In this document: piece after piece, positions 4,120 to 5,200 of the stretch | How positions within the stretch are numbered: the stretch's first letter is position 1 | How the letters are laid out: each line of letters starts with the position of its first letter | Origin: Elusimicrobiota bacterium | GTDB lineage: Bacteria > Elusimicrobiota > Elusimicrobia > UBA1565 > JACRDR01 | Direction: 5' to 3' | Assembly: GCA_016212845.1 (NCBI GenBank) | Contig: JACRDR010000203.1 | Location: 1-5,200, forward strand | Length of the DNA: 5,200 nt | Translations under genes and position numbers: made by a program | The notes under the pieces: generated by a model | What the model was told of the DNA's origin: nothing | Seen by the model: only the letters and a program-made list of their open reading frames with translations | Database searches by the model: none

Positions 4120-5200
4120 ATGCTCGAGCGGGCCGCCCGGATCCGCCGGACCTTCCGCCACCTGCAGCGGTTTCGCGGAATCGTCCGGGTATTCCTGAAA
4201 TACGGGTACCAGGACGTCGCGCAGCGGCTGCATCTGCCGACGCTGCTCGATCTCCCCCTCGTCGGGCAGTCCACGGAGATCGCGGAGCTCCCGGCCGGCG
4301 AACGCTTCCGGCGCGCCTGCGAGGAACTCGGCCCGACCTTCGTAAAGCTCGGCCAGGTGCTCTCAACGAGGCCCGACTTGCTGCCCGAGGGCTTCGCCGA
4401 CGAGCTGACGAAGCTGCAGGACGCCGCCGCTCCCCTCCCGTTTTCCGAGATCCGGCGCGTGCTCGATCTCGAGCTCAAGGGCCGCACCGACGACCTCTTC
4501 TCCTCGATCGACGAGACCCCGCTCGGCTCCGCCTCCATGGCGCAGGCCCACGCCGCGCGCCTCCGATCCGGCGAGAGCGTCGTCGTGAAGGTTCAGCGCC
4601 CGGGCATCCGCCACACGCTCACGGTGGACATCGAGATCCTCCGCGAGTTCGCGGAGCTCATGGAAGAGCACATCGAAGGCATCAAGCGGCACCGTCCGCG
4701 CCGCGCCGTCGAGGAGCTCATCCGAAAGCTGGAAAGCGAGCTCGACTTCTCCCGCGAGGCCGCCAACGCCGAGCGATTCGCCGCCCAGTTCGAGGGCGAC
4801 CCGACGGTCCACGTGCCCCGGATCTACCGCGAAGCGACGACGACGCGCCTCATCACGATGGAGTTCATCGAAGGCGTGAAGGCCAACCAGGCCGCGGCCG
4901 CGGACGGCCTCGACGCCCGGGAAGTCGCGGCCCGCCTATCCGACCTCGTCTTGCGCCAAATCTTCCTGTACGGGTTTTTCCACGCCGACCCGCACCCGGG
5001 CAACGTCCGCGTCCTGCCGGGCAACGTCATCTGCTTCCTCGATTACGGGCAGATGGGCTATCTCGACGGCTCGGAGCGCGAAGATTTCGCGGACCTCCTC
5101 GCCGGCGTGGCCAAGCGCGACGCTTCGCACGTGGCCCAAGCGCTCGGCCGCCTCGGCGCGGGCGCCGGCGGGAGCATGCCGGGGCTGGAGGCCGACGCCG
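4120..5200 (+). CDS. ubiB: ABC1/AarF/UbiB-family atypical kinase-like protein (gene runs off the right edge)
   Basis: The frame is open for 360 codons plus one base to the window edge, out of a usual 500-560. Family motifs in order: LGPTFVKLGQVLSTRPDLLP with the KxGQ lysine at Lys76, the Ala-rich nucleotide loop PLGSASMAQAH (134-144), the ATP-site lysine in VVVKVQRPG (Lys157), ELDFSREAANAERF (207-220), MEFIEG (247-252), the catalytic FHADPHPGN (Asp290, Asn295), and the metal-binding LDYGQ (Asp308, DFG-like). All expected kinase residues in this part are present. Known relatives support quinone or isoprenoid lipid biosynthesis as membrane-associated ATPases; whether this one serves ubiquinone, menaquinone or another lipid cannot be told, so the symbol marks the family only. 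The usual hydrophobic C-terminal helices would lie beyond the window. The first Ala of the loop is Gly here (PLASAS in E. coli UbiB as I recall). The start is set by the position of TAGAAT and by family-like N-terminal helices; no Shine-Dalgarno sequence is visible. Confidence 0.93.
   Translation, partial: MLERAARIRRTFRHLQRFRGIVRVFLKYGYQDVAQRLHLPTLLDLPLVGQSTEIAELPAGERFRRACEELGPTFVKLGQVLSTRPDLLPEGFADELTKLQDAAAPLPFSEIRRVLDLELKGRTDDLFSSIDETPLGSASMAQAHAARLRSGESVVVKVQRPGIRHTLTVDIEILREFAELMEEHIEGIKRHRPRRAVEELIRKLESELDFSREAANAERFAAQFEGDPTVHVPRIYREATTTRLITMEFIEGVKANQAAAADGLDAREVAARLSDLVLRQIFLYGFFHADPHPGNVRVLPGNVICFLDYGQMGYLDGSEREDFADLLAGVAKRDASHVAQALGRLGAGAGGSMPGLEADA

Noticed and set aside
4104..4812. 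Minus-strand open frames opposite the UbiB-family gene (4104-4538 and 4363-4812)
   Set aside because: The plus strand carries the full ordered set of ABC1/UbiB motifs here, and the antisense translations match nothing I recognise.

Overview
This is a GC-rich (about two-thirds G+C by eye) bacterial chromosomal window, densely coded, with six protein genes and no RNA gene, CRISPR array, transposase or long repeat that I can see. Four genes are on the minus strand and read leftward from about 3550. Two are on the plus strand and read rightward from 3709. A compact divergent promoter region of about 160 bp separates the two groups.

In transcription order, the minus-strand arm holds a calcineurin-like metallophosphoesterase (3547-2753). 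A nucleotidyltransferase-fold protein follows (2753-1959), its start codon overlapping the phosphoesterase stop codon. Next is a full-length MoeA-family protein whose active-site motifs are largely replaced (1843-707). Last is the N-terminal 219 residues of an M1 aminopeptidase (657 to beyond base 1). The plus-strand arm holds a small secreted protein made of a signal peptide plus one FlgD/sorting-type Ig-like domain (3709-4092), then the first 360 residues of an ABC1/AarF/UbiB atypical kinase (4120 to beyond base 5200).

The likely source is a high-GC member of a little-cultured Gram-negative phylum. My best guess is Elusimicrobiota, because the PNPWRSDKNSG...WDLTND.GQ.V.SGIYVYLI...RGTLAVLR pattern of the small secreted protein closely matches the C-terminal domains I associate with that phylum. 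This is inference from memory, not a search result; Acidobacteria or Myxococcota remain possible.

Two observations stand out. First, the motif TANAAT occurs exactly four times on both strands of the window by my reading, and every copy lies 7-10 nt upstream of a chosen start codon. This suggests -10 elements placed so close to the ATG that the mRNAs are leaderless or nearly so. Second, the MoeA homologue keeps its four-domain layout but has lost the SAMDGYAV aspartate, the GDEL segment, the GGVSxGDYD loop and the LPGNPVS asparagine. It is therefore probably not a conventional molybdenum-insertion enzyme. The genes otherwise show no common pathway; only the phosphoesterase/nucleotidyltransferase pair looks like a functional unit.
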